The position numbers and the translations under genes were made by a program. A stretch of DNA of 64,000 nt from Paenibacillus sp. J2TS4 (GTDB lineage Bacteria > Bacillota > Bacilli > Paenibacillales > NBRC-103111). Each line of letters starts with the position of its first letter. Positions within the stretch are counted from its first letter, which is position 1. The stretch covers positions 899,777 to 963,776 of the forward strand of contig NZ_BOSH01000001.1 of the NCBI RefSeq assembly GCF_018403245.1. The letters run 5' to 3'. This document shows positions 52,353 through 61,505 of the stretch, one piece after another. The notes below the pieces were generated by a model, which worked only from the letters and a program-made list of their open reading frames with translations, ran no database searches and was not told the DNA's origin.

Positions 52353-53390
52353 GTGAAAACACTCGTATACGAAGGCAATCATACGTTGGTCTTGAAAGAA
52401 AACGAAGTACCGGAGGTTGCGGTTGGAGAGGTGTTGATCCGCGTAGCCTATACCGGAATTTGCGGGACGGACATGCATATTTGGCACGATGGGATGGCGC
52501 GGGTTAAGCCGCCGGTTATTCTCGGACACGAATTTTCCGGTGTGATAGAAAGGACAGGCAGTCCCGATTCGGCCTATAAACCCGGAGACAGGGTCGTCGT
52601 TGAGCCACTGATCACGCGTGGAACTTGCCCGGCTTGCGTTACCGGAAATTACAATGTGTGCACCACATTGAAATTGATAGGCGTCGATACCGATGGAGGA
52701 ATGGCAAAGTTCGTCAAAGCTCCCGAACACAAGCTGTTTCGGCTCCCGAATTCCGTATCCTTAAGACATGCGGCCTTGGTTGAGCCGCTCTCGGTCGGGG
52801 TTCATATGGTGAGGACGGCTGCTATTCAGCAGGGCCAGAACGTGTTGATTACCGGAGGCGGTCCGATCGGGTTGATTGTGGCCAGCATAGCCAAGCTTCA
52901 CGGGGCGAACGTCTACGTGTCGGAAATTAACCCCTATCGGATTGGCAAAGCCGAGGAACTCGGGTTTCAGGTTCTGAATCCTAAAGAAGGCAAGGTCGGA
53001 GACAGACTTCGTACATTAACGAATGGCAAAGGAGCAGATGCTTCGTTCGAAGCTACCGGGACCCAGTTCGGAATTACAGATTGCATTGATGCCACCGGGA
53101 TCAAAGGAATGGTTGTGATTGCCGGTTTGCCGAAGAAGCCGCCGGAGATCGATACGAATGCGGTCGTTGTGAAAGAATTGAACATTCGCGGGTCCCGGGT
53201 CTACAAGTCGGAAGATTATCAATATGCGCTTGAACTGATGGAAAGCGGTCGATTTGATCCAGAGCCATTCGTCAGCCGGATTATCGGTCTGGATGAAGTG
53301 ATTGAGGCTGGATTTAAATCCATCGATCGCGGAGACCCGGTCGTCAAAATACTGGTTCAATTGGAAAACGGGGCTGGATATGATGGCTAA
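52353..53390 (+). CDS. Zinc-dependent medium-chain alcohol/polyol dehydrogenase
   Basis: A 345-residue MDR dehydrogenase. The catalytic zinc site is Cys in GICGTDMHIW and His-Glu in GHEFSGVIE; GDRVVVEP and the Rossmann GGGPIGLIVAS follow. The structural-zinc lobe reads CPACVTGNYNVC, one Cys short of the usual four, so that zinc may be missing or ligated differently. It resembles sorbitol/threonine dehydrogenases. A GTG start has GGAGGTG ahead. It overlaps the kinase gene by about 10 bases, so the products are made together, presumably for one pathway. Confidence 0.9.
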   Translation: MKTLVYEGNHTLVLKENEVPEVAVGEVLIRVAYTGICGTDMHIWHDGMARVKPPVILGHEFSGVIERTGSPDSAYKPGDRVVVEPLITRGTCPACVTGNYNVCTTLKLIGVDTDGGMAKFVKAPEHKLFRLPNSVSLRHAALVEPLSVGVHMVRTAAIQQGQNVLITGGGPIGLIVASIAKLHGANVYVSEINPYRIGKAEELGFQVLNPKEGKVGDRLRTLTNGKGADASFEATGTQFGITDCIDATGIKGMVVIAGLPKKPPEIDTNAVVVKELNIRGSRVYKSEDYQYALELMESGRFDPEPFVSRIIGLDEVIEAGFKSIDRGDPVVKILVQLENGAGYDG

Positions 53391-54921
53391 CCAATATGTT
53401 ATCGGAATAGATCATGGGTCGGGTGGCTGCAAGGTAACTTGTCTTGACTCGAAGGGGAGTTTGGTGTCCGAAGCTTATGTTCCGTATCCGTCCTATTATC
53501 CGTTTCCCCGTTGGGTGGAGCAGGAGCCGGAGCAATGGATTGAGGCGGCGGTGGAGGGGGTTCACAAGACGCTGGCTTCGTTTACTGCGGAACAGCGGGC
53601 AGAAATCGCCGCCATCGGCTTTTCCGCTCCTCATCATGTAGCGGTTCTGCTGGACAAGAGGCGACGCGTGCTGCGAAGAGTCATCATGTGGAATGACCAG
53701 AGGAGCGGAGAGGAGGCTCGTTATTTGGCCGATCATTACGGGGATCTTATTTTTCGGATCACTAATAATAGGCCAAGCCCGACCTGGACGCTTAGTCACT
53801 TGCTTTGGCTCTCAAAGCACGAGCCCCGGCTATATGAGCAAATTGACCGGATTGTTTTTATGAAGGATTATGTAAGATACCGTTTCAGCGGAGAGCTGGC
53901 TACAGATTACATTGAAGCAGAGGGCACGTTGTTATACGACATTCATCAACACGAGTGGTCCCAGCAGTTGCTCTCGCTTTTGTCGCTGGACCGGACGATG
54001 CTCCCCGAGGTGAAGCGTCCGACCGATTCAGGTGGCCGGCTCCTTCAGGAAATGGCGAACCGTCTCCGCCTTCCTCCCGGAATTCCGATCATTATAGGAA
54101 CGGCGGACACAGCTGCCGAAGTTTACGGCTGTGGGACGGTCGAAGAAGGAGATGGCGTAGTTAAGCTGGCGACCGCAGGCAACTTTACGATCGTCTCCAG
54201 CGAGCTTCCTACCAATACGAATATTATTATTTATGAGCATGTGGTGAAAGGACTCTATTATCAAAACAGCGCAACTAATTTTGCCGCATCCTCGTTTCGC
54301 TGGTTTAAAGAAGCCTTCTACAAAGAAGTCGAGGAGCAAGTATCCGCCAGACGAATTTATTCACTTATCGACGAGGAGATTGCCGGCATTTCTCCGGGGG
54401 CCGAAGGCTTGATCTTCCAGCCTTACCTTAACGGAGAGCGTTCCCCTCATTGGGACCCTTATTTGCGCGCATCCTTCTTTGGCTTGACGGCGAGGCACGG
54501 CCGCCCGCATTTTGCCCGGGCGGTGCTGGAGGGGGTTGGCTTTTCCATCCGGGATGCGGGCGCTGAGTATTCCGCCCGTCCGGACAAGCCGATCAAAATT
54601 ATCGGCGGCGGAGGCAAGAGTCCGATTTGGACACAGATGATGGCGGATATTCTGAAGGCCGAGATGGAAGTGCCGCAAGTCAGTGACGCTTCCTTCGGAA
54701 ATTGTCTCCTCGCTGCGACGGGCATCGGCTGGTTTTCCGATCTGAAAGAAGCTGTCCGCCAAGCGCAAAAAATCGTAGCTAAGGTAGCTCCGATTGAGGA
54801 GCATGTCAAAGTGTATGACGAGCTGTTCGACATTTATCGAGAGCTTCATACCAGTACGAAGCAGCTTTCGCACAGATTGACCGAGTGGATGGACTCTACC
54901 TCAGGCGAGCAACGGAACTAA
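53380..54921 (+). CDS. FGGY-family carbohydrate kinase (xylulokinase-like)
   Basis: A 513-residue sugar kinase. GIDHGSGGCKV near the N-terminus is the phosphate-binding loop; VIMWNDQRSGEEA matches the conserved sugar-contact segment; the second FGGY half has GTADTAAEVYGCG, PYLNGERSPHWDP and KIIGGGGKSPIWTQMMADIL. It phosphorylates a ketose, polyol or aldonate with ATP. ATG 53380 overlaps the dehydrogenase gene; ATG 53383 is one codon later and equally possible. Position after an oxidase and a dehydrogenase suggests it phosphorylates their product. Confidence 0.9.
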   Translation: MMANQYVIGIDHGSGGCKVTCLDSKGSLVSEAYVPYPSYYPFPRWVEQEPEQWIEAAVEGVHKTLASFTAEQRAEIAAIGFSAPHHVAVLLDKRRRVLRRVIMWNDQRSGEEARYLADHYGDLIFRITNNRPSPTWTLSHLLWLSKHEPRLYEQIDRIVFMKDYVRYRFSGELATDYIEAEGTLLYDIHQHEWSQQLLSLLSLDRTMLPEVKRPTDSGGRLLQEMANRLRLPPGIPIIIGTADTAAEVYGCGTVEEGDGVVKLATAGNFTIVSSELPTNTNIIIYEHVVKGLYYQNSATNFAASSFRWFKEAFYKEVEEQVSARRIYSLIDEEIAGISPGAEGLIFQPYLNGERSPHWDPYLRASFFGLTARHGRPHFARAVLEGVGFSIRDAGAEYSARPDKPIKIIGGGGKSPIWTQMMADILKAEMEVPQVSDASFGNCLLAATGIGWFSDLKEAVRQAQKIVAKVAPIEEHVKVYDELFDIYRELHTSTKQLSHRLTEWMDSTSGEQRN

Positions 54922-55138
54922 AGTAAGCAAGTGATTCCATGACGGTAAGAATACGTCGGGAGAGTCCATTGGAAACGAATAAAACAGTAGCGATTGAATT
55001 GCCAGTGTCCTCAGATGCAGGCTAGGAATCCAAATCAGGAAGTCTGAGGATATATTGCCGCTGGAATTCAAGCAGGGAGAGTATTCATCTTGGATGTCCG
55101 GGCAAATAGCCGCAAGAAAGAAAATGACGACGCTTACT

Positions 55139-55160
55139 TAAGCGTTTCCATAATGGAAAC
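55139..55160. promoter_or_regulatory. Palindrome and half-cre before the third importer operon
   Basis: GTTTCCATAATGGAAAC (55144-55160) is a perfect 8+1+8 palindrome. It is overlapped by TTAAGCGTTTCCA, which matches one side of a cre site. It lies 25 bases before the binding-protein start, an operator position. The rest of 54922-55184 shows nothing. Confidence 0.45.
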
Positions 55161-55184
55161 AGAAATAGCAAAGGGGAGATTTCA

Positions 55185-56540
55185 TTGAAGGCCAACAAAA
55201 GTACAATGGTAGCCGTAAGTTTAGCGTTGACCGCTTCTCTCGTTTCCGGATGTCTGGGTGGGGGGAGTAAGCCGGCGGAATCAGGCGGAGGAACAGACGC
55301 TTCAGGCCATAAAAACGTGACGATTCGTATCGCTTCTACTGAAACCGGCGCTGAATCGATGAAAGTTCTTCAGGATGCGGGCAAGGAATATGAAGAAAAA
55401 ACCGGGGTGAAGGTAGTAGCCGAAGCGGTTCCTTTAGCCGACGTCTATACTAAAATTAACGCTACCTATGGGACATCTTCTCAGTACAGTGCTTTCCTGA
55501 CGGGATATATTGGACATATCACTTTGCTGGAGAAGCAAGGAAGACTGACACCGGTGGATGACATCATAGAAACCTTGGGTGGAGCCGAGGATTTCTACGA
55601 CGGGCATATTCTCTTTCCGATCAACGGGAAAGTATACTGGATTCCATATGATTACAATCTCGGATACGGATATGTTCGTAAAGACTGGCTCGCCGAAAAA
55701 GGATTGAGCACTCCGAAAACGTGGGACGAGCTCGTCAATGCAGCCAAACAGCTAACCGACAAAGACGCCAACCAGTATGGCTTGATTATGCCGCTCAAAG
55801 CGGACGATTCCAGCAACTGGCTTACAAGCGCGCTTCTTTGGGCTAACGATGTTCGAATTTTTGACGATCAATGGAACGTTATTCTCGATTCTCCAGAGAT
55901 GAAGCCGAAGGTCGTGGAATCTCTTAATCTGTTGAAGGAATTATTCCAATACATGCCTACCAAGGCGGCCAACGCATCCTATTCGGATATGACAGAAGCT
56001 TTCGTGGGCGAGCAGGTGGGAATGAGCTTCTACTCGGGAAGACTTGTGGACATTGTGGATTCCAAAAATCCTAAACTGGCCGATCAATTCGAGGTGTTCG
56101 GCATCCCGAGAAAGGATGGCAATGGGGTAGCCGCCTCCCTTGGTTATGATTCGATGGCCGTACTTCAAACGAATCATACAGATGAGACTAAAAAGTTCGT
56201 GGAATGGTTCTATAAGGAAAAAATGATCGATTTCCTGAATTCCGTCCCTGTTCATTACTTCCCGGCACAAAAATCGATTTATGAGAGTGAAAAATGGAGG
56301 AACCTTCCGAACATTAAAAAATATTGGGAAACCGGCGTGGAGCCGCAGTACAAGCTGCTGACCGAAGCGACCTTGCACTCGATCGATACCGATGGTCCGA
56401 CGACGGATGAACGTCCGGGCAAAGTGTTTCAGTCCCTGATTATACCGAAAATGTTCCAGCGCGTCACTATTAACAATGAGGACCCGGGCAAAGTCGTTGA
56501 CGAAACGGCCAAGGAGATCCGTTCCCTGATCCAGCGCTGA
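55185..56540 (+). CDS. Sugar ABC transporter substrate-binding lipoprotein, third system
   Basis: A 451-residue binding protein of ordinary MalE-like size, unlike the two larger Lpl types. The signal ends ASLVSGC with lipid-bearing Cys23. ITLLEKQGRLTPVDDIIETLGG, FPINGKVYWIPYDYNLGYGYVRKDWLAEKG and PKTWDELVNAAKQL are standard for family 1. The TTG start at 55185 has AAAGGGGAGA upstream. Two MalF/MalG-type permease genes follow, the first broken by a stop codon. Confidence 0.92.
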   Translation: MKANKSTMVAVSLALTASLVSGCLGGGSKPAESGGGTDASGHKNVTIRIASTETGAESMKVLQDAGKEYEEKTGVKVVAEAVPLADVYTKINATYGTSSQYSAFLTGYIGHITLLEKQGRLTPVDDIIETLGGAEDFYDGHILFPINGKVYWIPYDYNLGYGYVRKDWLAEKGLSTPKTWDELVNAAKQLTDKDANQYGLIMPLKADDSSNWLTSALLWANDVRIFDDQWNVILDSPEMKPKVVESLNLLKELFQYMPTKAANASYSDMTEAFVGEQVGMSFYSGRLVDIVDSKNPKLADQFEVFGIPRKDGNGVAASLGYDSMAVLQTNHTDETKKFVEWFYKEKMIDFLNSVPVHYFPAQKSIYESEKWRNLPNIKKYWETGVEPQYKLLTEATLHSIDTDGPTTDERPGKVFQSLIIPKMFQRVTINNEDPGKVVDETAKEIRSLIQR

Positions 56541-56662
56541 TCAGTAGAGCCTTCTTATCTCTGCTTAATTCTATGGAGAAATCTGAGACAATTCGTGAAT
56601 CCATGCGGACGTTCCGGAATCTCCAGTGCGTCCGCAAGATCTGCCAATAAGGAAGTGGGGCG

Positions 56663-57574
56663 ATGGCCATCGAACAGAATGTTAAAAAACGAGACCTTCC
56701 GTTAATTTTCTCTTTTTTGTTGCCAGGACTTATTATCTTTGCAGTCGTTATCGTCATTCCGACGGTTCTTGCGATTCAATACAGCTTCTATCAAGCAGAC
56801 AGCTTCGTAAACGGCGCGACTTTTATCGGGATGGATAACTATGTTCATATTTTTGAAGATCAACGGTTTTGGAACGGATTGGGCCGAACCATCTTTTATG
56901 CCGGCGCCACCGTTGGCCTGCAGATGATAGTAGGCATTGCCATTGCGCTTGTTTTAAATCAGACGTTTAAAGGAAATAACATTTTACGGGGGATTTCGGT
57001 GGTTCCTTATATCATTCCTGTCGTCGTTGTAACGATAGGCTGGGAGTGGATGCTGGACGTTAACAATGGAATCGTGAATGAAATCATCGCGTCTCTGGGG
57101 CTCGAAAAAATTCAATTTTTGTCCGTCAATTTGGCGATGTTTACAAGCATTATGCTATCCACCTAAACGTGGACTCCCTTTGTCACTCTTGTCTTTCTTT
57201 CCGGTTTGCAGACGATCTCAGCAGATCTGTATGAAAGCGCCACTCTGGATGGAGCCAGCACGTGGAGGCAATTCTGGAGCATCACCCTTCCGATGCTGAA
57301 GGATCTGATTGTGACGATTGTCCTGCTGCGGGGGTTGTGGATGTTTAATAAATTTGACCTGATCTGGCTCTTGACTGGAGGCGGGCCATTAGAAAATACG
57401 GAAATATTGCCCGTCTACATTTATTTGAACACATTCAAAATGTTCAATGTCGGCTACGGATCGGCATTGGCCGTTATTTCCTTGGTTGTCATGGGCTTGG
57501 CTATGGCCGTATATTTAAAAATTTTTTCCGAAAAGAAAGCCAAAAGGAAATACAAAGCGGCAAGTTCCCGGTGA
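56663..57574 (+). pseudogene. Sugar ABC transporter permease (MalF/UgpA-like) with an in-frame stop
   Basis: The frame encodes a full-size permease of about 303 codons but is cut by a single TAA at 57164-57166. The first part has the N-terminal helices and ends MFTSIMLST; immediately after the stop, in the same frame, follows TWTPFVTLVFLSGLQTISADLYESATLDGASTWRQFWSITLP, which is the conserved region with the EAA loop. No frameshift is needed, so one base change explains it. GGAAGTGGGG precedes the ATG. If real, the importer at this locus is non-functional; a sequencing error is the alternative. Confidence 0.8.
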
Positions 57575-57590
57575 AAGGTGGCACTTCCCT

Positions 57591-58421
57591 ATGCAAAAAA
57601 ATTTACGCGCAAAAATTTTGCTATATATTATGGCGATCGCTATTCTAGTTTATTCGTTATTTCCGATCTATTGGATCGTGGTCTCTCCCCTTAGAGGGAT
57701 AGAGCATTTTTTTACGGACAGCACAAAGCTGTGGCCCACCGCTTTTGACCTGCAATATTTTAAAAATATTATAAACCAAACCAACTTCCCTATTTATTAC
57801 GTTAATAGCTTTGTTGTGGCGGGGTCGAGCACGTTCGTAACCATCGTTCTGTCAACCCTTATGGCTTATGTGCTTACCCGTTTCTCATTTATTGGCAGAA
57901 GCCTGCTGTTGAATACAATGCTGGTCGGGTATATGCTGCCGCCCATGCTGTTGGCTATTCCATTGCTCGGTTTGTTTATTACCTTGGGCATCGACGATAC
58001 GATTCCGGCGTTAATTATATCCCATATCGCGATAACGCTTCCATTCGGAGTATGGATGCTGGTCAGCTTTTTCAAGACCATTCCGTTTGACTTGGAAGAA
58101 AGCTCCTGGGTAGACGGGGCGAGCCGATTGCAAAGCATTATTCGAGTCATTTTCCCGCTAATGCTTCCCGGAGTAATTAGTGTCGGAGTATTTTCTTTCA
58201 TTGTCTCGTTTACCGACTATGTATTCGGGCTGATGATTGTATCCTCAGAAGGCAACAAGACGATTCCGGTTGGCTTGGCCACCATTAAAGAATCGACTTC
58301 TTTGCAGCGGGGGGAATTACTGGCCGGAGCCGCCTTAATCGCCGTTCCGATGGTTGTATTGTTTTCTTTCGTAACCCGTTATTTTATTAAAGGTTTGACA
58401 GCCGGAGCTGTTAAAGGCTGA
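57591..58421 (+). CDS. Sugar ABC transporter permease (MalG/UgpE-like), third system
   Basis: A 276-residue membrane protein with six segments. PIYWIVVSPLRGIEHFFTD near the start, the EAA loop LEESSWVDGASRLQSIIRVIFP and the C-terminal FVTRYFIKGLTAGAVKG are typical. It is intact, and starts 16 bases after the broken MalF-like gene with AAAGGTGG before the ATG. Its partner would have to be the interrupted permease or one encoded elsewhere. Confidence 0.92.
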   Translation: MQKNLRAKILLYIMAIAILVYSLFPIYWIVVSPLRGIEHFFTDSTKLWPTAFDLQYFKNIINQTNFPIYYVNSFVVAGSSTFVTIVLSTLMAYVLTRFSFIGRSLLLNTMLVGYMLPPMLLAIPLLGLFITLGIDDTIPALIISHIAITLPFGVWMLVSFFKTIPFDLEESSWVDGASRLQSIIRVIFPLMLPGVISVGVFSFIVSFTDYVFGLMIVSSEGNKTIPVGLATIKESTSLQRGELLAGAALIAVPMVVLFSFVTRYFIKGLTAGAVKG

Positions 58422-58480
58422 TGAGGAAACGGCTTTACACTTTCCCATTCAACTAATAATCGTAAATCTGGAGGAATGAA

Positions 58481-59431
58481 ATGATGATTAAACCGGAGAA
58501 GGACACTTCTACTCAACAAGAGGGGTTAGCACGATCAGCGGGAGAATCTTTGCCATCATTGGAGACTTTACGATCCTCCCGATCATCTAATCTTAGTCGG
58601 ATGACCTTCGATATGAGCGATCGGGTAGCGGTCGTCACAGGAGCGGGAAGCGGGATTGGACGAGCGGTAGCTCAAGCCCTGCTGGAAGCGGGCGCCCGGG
58701 TTGCCTGCTGGGATATTGCGGAAAACGAAGAAATCGGAAAAGGGGAGGAATTGTTCGGAGGCCGGGTCATGGCGTTGAAGGTCGATGTCTCGGAGGAAGC
58801 CTCGGTAAAGCTGGCGGTTGAACAGACACTGGAAAAATTCGGGCAAGCTGATCTCGTAGTCAACTGTGCAGGAATTATGTACAAAAGCCCGTTGGAAGAC
58901 ATCGACATCAAAGTCTGGGACAAGATGTATGCAGTCAATGTCAATGGGACGCTGCTCGTCAATAAGCATCTGGCCCCATTCCTCAAAAAAAGCCGATGCG
59001 GCCGAATTGTGAATATCTCTTCGATGACCGCGTTGATTGGTTTGGAGACGTATCTGCCCTATTCGACGGGTAAGGCGGCTGTTTCCAGCATGACCAAAAT
59101 TATGGCGGCGGAACTGGCTCCTTACGGAATTACCGTCAACGCTCTATGTCCCGGCTGGGTGGATACGCCATGGCTTGATAAACTGATCTGGAAAATCGCT
59201 TCCCTGCACGACTGCGATTTCAGGACAGCCGAGCAAATGCTGCTGGAGCATATCCCGCAGCAACGATATATCCATCCGGATGAAATCGCGTTCAGCGTCT
59301 TGTTTTTGGCCCACCCGCTTGCACAGGGCATCAGTGGAACTGATTTTGTTATTGATAACGGACTAACCGCGACTTTTAAGCCAGGACTGCATCTTCCCTA
59401 CCCCAACGTAACGAAAAGGGTGCTAGAATAA
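58481..59431 (+). CDS. Short-chain dehydrogenase/reductase
   Basis: A 316-residue SDR. The cofactor motif TGAGSGIG, NCAG, the catalytic Ser in ISSMTA and YSTGK (Tyr-x-x-x-Lys) are intact, and the C-terminal GISGTDFVIDNG fits classical SDRs. An unusual N-terminal extension of about 45 residues rich in Ser, Thr and Glu precedes the fold; a strong GGAGG site at 58481 supports this start, although an internal start near MTFDMSDRVAVV would give the normal length. It is probably a sugar or polyol oxidoreductase of the same catabolic block. Confidence 0.9.
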   Translation: MMIKPEKDTSTQQEGLARSAGESLPSLETLRSSRSSNLSRMTFDMSDRVAVVTGAGSGIGRAVAQALLEAGARVACWDIAENEEIGKGEELFGGRVMALKVDVSEEASVKLAVEQTLEKFGQADLVVNCAGIMYKSPLEDIDIKVWDKMYAVNVNGTLLVNKHLAPFLKKSRCGRIVNISSMTALIGLETYLPYSTGKAAVSSMTKIMAAELAPYGITVNALCPGWVDTPWLDKLIWKIASLHDCDFRTAEQMLLEHIPQQRYIHPDEIAFSVLFLAHPLAQGISGTDFVIDNGLTATFKPGLHLPYPNVTKRVLE

Positions 59432-59528
59432 ACTGGCCGAAGTTATTACTGTACGGAATTACCCGGCGACAGCCTTATTCCGTTCTCCCTTTATGAAAAA
59501 ATTATAGCCTGTGCTTGCATCCGGTCTC

Positions 59529-59570
59529 TTTTCACCCCGATATTCAATAGGTATACTGGTATAGACAATA
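59529..59570 (+). promoter_or_regulatory. Promoter and operator of the GntR/UTRA gene
   Basis: TTTTCA (59529-59534), 17 bases, TATACT (59552-59557) resemble a weak sigma-A promoter. CTGGTATAGACAATAG, straddling the start point (59556-59571), is a typical HutC/NagR-type operator half-site arrangement. A related TATAGAC/TATATACAA sequence occurs at the catabolic promoter near 50763, implying autoregulation and control of that operon. Confidence 0.6.
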
Positions 59571-59597
59571 GTAGGGAAAGGAGGTCCGGTAGAGGCG

Positions 59598-60314
59598 ATG
59601 CTTAAAAATAATCATGTTCCTTTTTACTTGCAAATTGCCCAAAATATACGAGACAAAATCATCAGTGGGGAGTATCCGGTCAACTTCAAGCTGCCTTCGG
59701 AAGACGAAATTGTGAAAATTTTCGGGGTCTCTCGAATGACCGCGAGACACGCCGTCACTCAATTAGTGAATGAAGGGCTTGTCTACCGCATGCACGGCAA
59801 AGGAGCCTTTGTCGCCAGAAGCAAGGTGGAAAGAAATTTAAACAAATTGAACGGCTTTTACGAGGATATGAAGGAATTGGGAATGAATCCTTCATCCAAA
59901 ATTCTACAATTTACTAAGCGGTTGCCGGACCAAAGAGAGCAGCATTTACTGCAAATTCATAAAAATCAGGAAGTTTATTATGTCTATCGGAGTCGATATG
60001 TCGATGACAATCCGATTGGTTTGCAAAGTCTTGTCGTTCCCGTTCGGCTAGTGCCTGACCTGGACCAGGTTGATTTGGAGGTTACATCTTTTTATTCTTA
60101 CCTGGATCAGATAGGCAGTCCGCTTGTCAAAGCGGACCAACGAATGGAAGCGATATTGGCTCCAAATGTCGCGAAAAAATTGGGAGTGTCCGAGAAACTG
60201 CCCTTTTTCTTCTTCGAACGAATATCTTATAACGAAGAAGATAACCCGGTCGAACTGCTGAATTCTTATTTTCGCGGCGACTTTTATTCGTATAATATCA
60301 CTCTCTACCGTTAA
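59598..60314 (+). CDS. GntR-family regulator, HutC/UTRA type
   Basis: A 238-residue regulator. Residues about 8-75 are the winged helix (VPFYLQIAQNIRDKIISGEYP, FGVSRMTARHAVTQLVNEGLVYRMHGKGAFV), and residues about 95-235 are the UTRA ligand domain (YYVYRSRYVDDNPIGLQS, VELLNSYFRGDFYSYNITLYR). UTRA domains usually bind a sugar phosphate or related effector. AAAGGAGG precedes the ATG. It lies at the end of the catabolic block and just before lrgA (19-base gap), so it may control both. Confidence 0.92.
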   Translation: MLKNNHVPFYLQIAQNIRDKIISGEYPVNFKLPSEDEIVKIFGVSRMTARHAVTQLVNEGLVYRMHGKGAFVARSKVERNLNKLNGFYEDMKELGMNPSSKILQFTKRLPDQREQHLLQIHKNQEVYYVYRSRYVDDNPIGLQSLVVPVRLVPDLDQVDLEVTSFYSYLDQIGSPLVKADQRMEAILAPNVAKKLGVSEKLPFFFFERISYNEEDNPVELLNSYFRGDFYSYNITLYR

Positions 60315-60333
60315 ACGAAGAAGGTGGATGTTC

Positions 60334-60696
60334 ATGCTCGGTATTGGCATTCTTCTCGGATTTAACCTGCTTGGGCACCTGCTTCAGAGCGGCTTTTCGC
60401 TGCCGTTGCCGGGAAACGTGATGGGATTGCTGCTGTTTACCCTTTCTTTATTTCTGGGCTGGGTCAAGCTGGAGTGGGTAGAGCAGACCTCGCAATTTTT
60501 GCTCAAGCATATGATGCTTTTTTTTGCACCGATTATTGTGGGCAGCCAGGTGTTCTTTCCCCTGTTTCGTGAGCAGTGGGTGACCATCGGGATCAGTTGG
60601 CTTGGAAGTACGCTAATGGCCTTGCTGGTAACCGGATGGGTGGCGAAAGGCTTAAACAAGAAGGAGCATAACGATCGTGCAGAACTTACCTTATGA
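60334..60696 (+). CDS. lrgA: CidA/LrgA-family membrane protein
   Basis: A 120-residue protein with four hydrophobic segments and the family motif SLPLPGNVMGLLLF, followed by APIIVGSQVFFP. LrgA/CidA proteins are holin-like and, with LrgB, act in pyruvate uptake or export and in autolysis control in bacilli and staphylococci. ATG 60334 is chosen because AAGGTGG lies 6 bases upstream; ATG 60328 overlaps that site. It is coupled to lrgB by a 20-base overlap and follows the GntR gene closely. Confidence 0.88.
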   Translation: MLGIGILLGFNLLGHLLQSGFSLPLPGNVMGLLLFTLSLFLGWVKLEWVEQTSQFLLKHMMLFFAPIIVGSQVFFPLFREQWVTIGISWLGSTLMALLVTGWVAKGLNKKEHNDRAELTL

Positions 60697-61363
60697 GCAT
60701 CCGTTATTCGGCATCGCGATAACCGTCATGGCCTACCTGATCGCATTGAAGCTTCACCAGCGGTGGAAATGGCTGCATCCGCTGTTTGTGACAAGCGGAG
60801 GCCTGGTCGCGCTCCTGTTGTTGGCCCGGATTCCCTATGAAGCCTATAGCATTGGAGGGGAATGGATCGAATTTCTGCTGGGTCCGGCTACCGTCGCTCT
60901 GGGGGTACCGCTGTATAAGCAGGCTTCCCGGATCAAGGACCGGCTAGCTTCGATTCTGTGCGGCATCACCGCAGGCTCCCTTAGCGCCATGGCCAGTGCC
61001 GCGTTATTGGTCTGGTTGTTAGGCGGTACCAGGGAACTGATCGTGACGATGATTCCGAAGTCGGCGACAACCCCTATTTCGATGGAAATTATAAGGCAGC
61101 TTGGCGGAATGCCTGAATTGGGCGCGGTCCTGACTGTTCTGACCGGTCTTCTTGGCAGTATGATCGGTCCGGAGCTGCTTAAGCTTACTGGAGTTCGGGA
61201 AGACATTCCGGTTGGTGTAGCGATCGGAACTTCCTCGCACGGGATCGGCACCGCTAGAGTGCTGCGTGAATCGGAGCTTACGGGCAGCGTCAGCGGATTC
61301 GCCATGGCGATGACCGGGATCATCACATCTATTTGTGCCATACCGATATATTTATGGCTTTAG
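60677..61363 (+). CDS. lrgB: LrgB/CidB-family membrane protein
   Basis: A 228-residue membrane protein of normal LrgB length. LLGPATVALGVPLYKQ, PKSATTPISMEI and AIGTSSHGIGTARVL are the diagnostic family blocks. A GTG start at 60677, inside the end of lrgA, has AAGGAG 11 bases upstream. The pair should form a single membrane system, with pyruvate or a related metabolite the likely cargo from what is known of the family. Confidence 0.9.
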   Translation: MQNLPYEHPLFGIAITVMAYLIALKLHQRWKWLHPLFVTSGGLVALLLLARIPYEAYSIGGEWIEFLLGPATVALGVPLYKQASRIKDRLASILCGITAGSLSAMASAALLVWLLGGTRELIVTMIPKSATTPISMEIIRQLGGMPELGAVLTVLTGLLGSMIGPELLKLTGVREDIPVGVAIGTSSHGIGTARVLRESELTGSVSGFAMAMTGIITSICAIPIYLWL

Positions 61364-61430
61364 TTCCTCGCGGCAGGTTAAGTGTCTGCTCCTTGAGCAT
61401 CTCTAGCTTGGTTCCGCTAGCCTTTACGAT

Positions 61431-61452
61431 AAACCGCCGAAGGTGGTTTTTT
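61431..61452 (+). terminator. Intrinsic terminator after lrgAB
   Basis: AAACCGCC (61431-61438) pairs with GGTGGTTT (61442-61449) through a 3-base loop with one G-U pair, followed by TTT. It lies about 70 bases past lrgB. Confidence 0.75.
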
Positions 61453-61505
61453 GGTGCAACTTTCCTTCCTCTGTCGCGTTTTATACATGGGAGGAGATAG
61501 ACAAG

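Noticed and set aside
57164..57166. Readthrough or recoding of the permease stop
   Set aside because: The codon is TAA, not UGA or UAG, and no recoding signal or special tRNA gene is visible; mutation or sequencing error is simpler.
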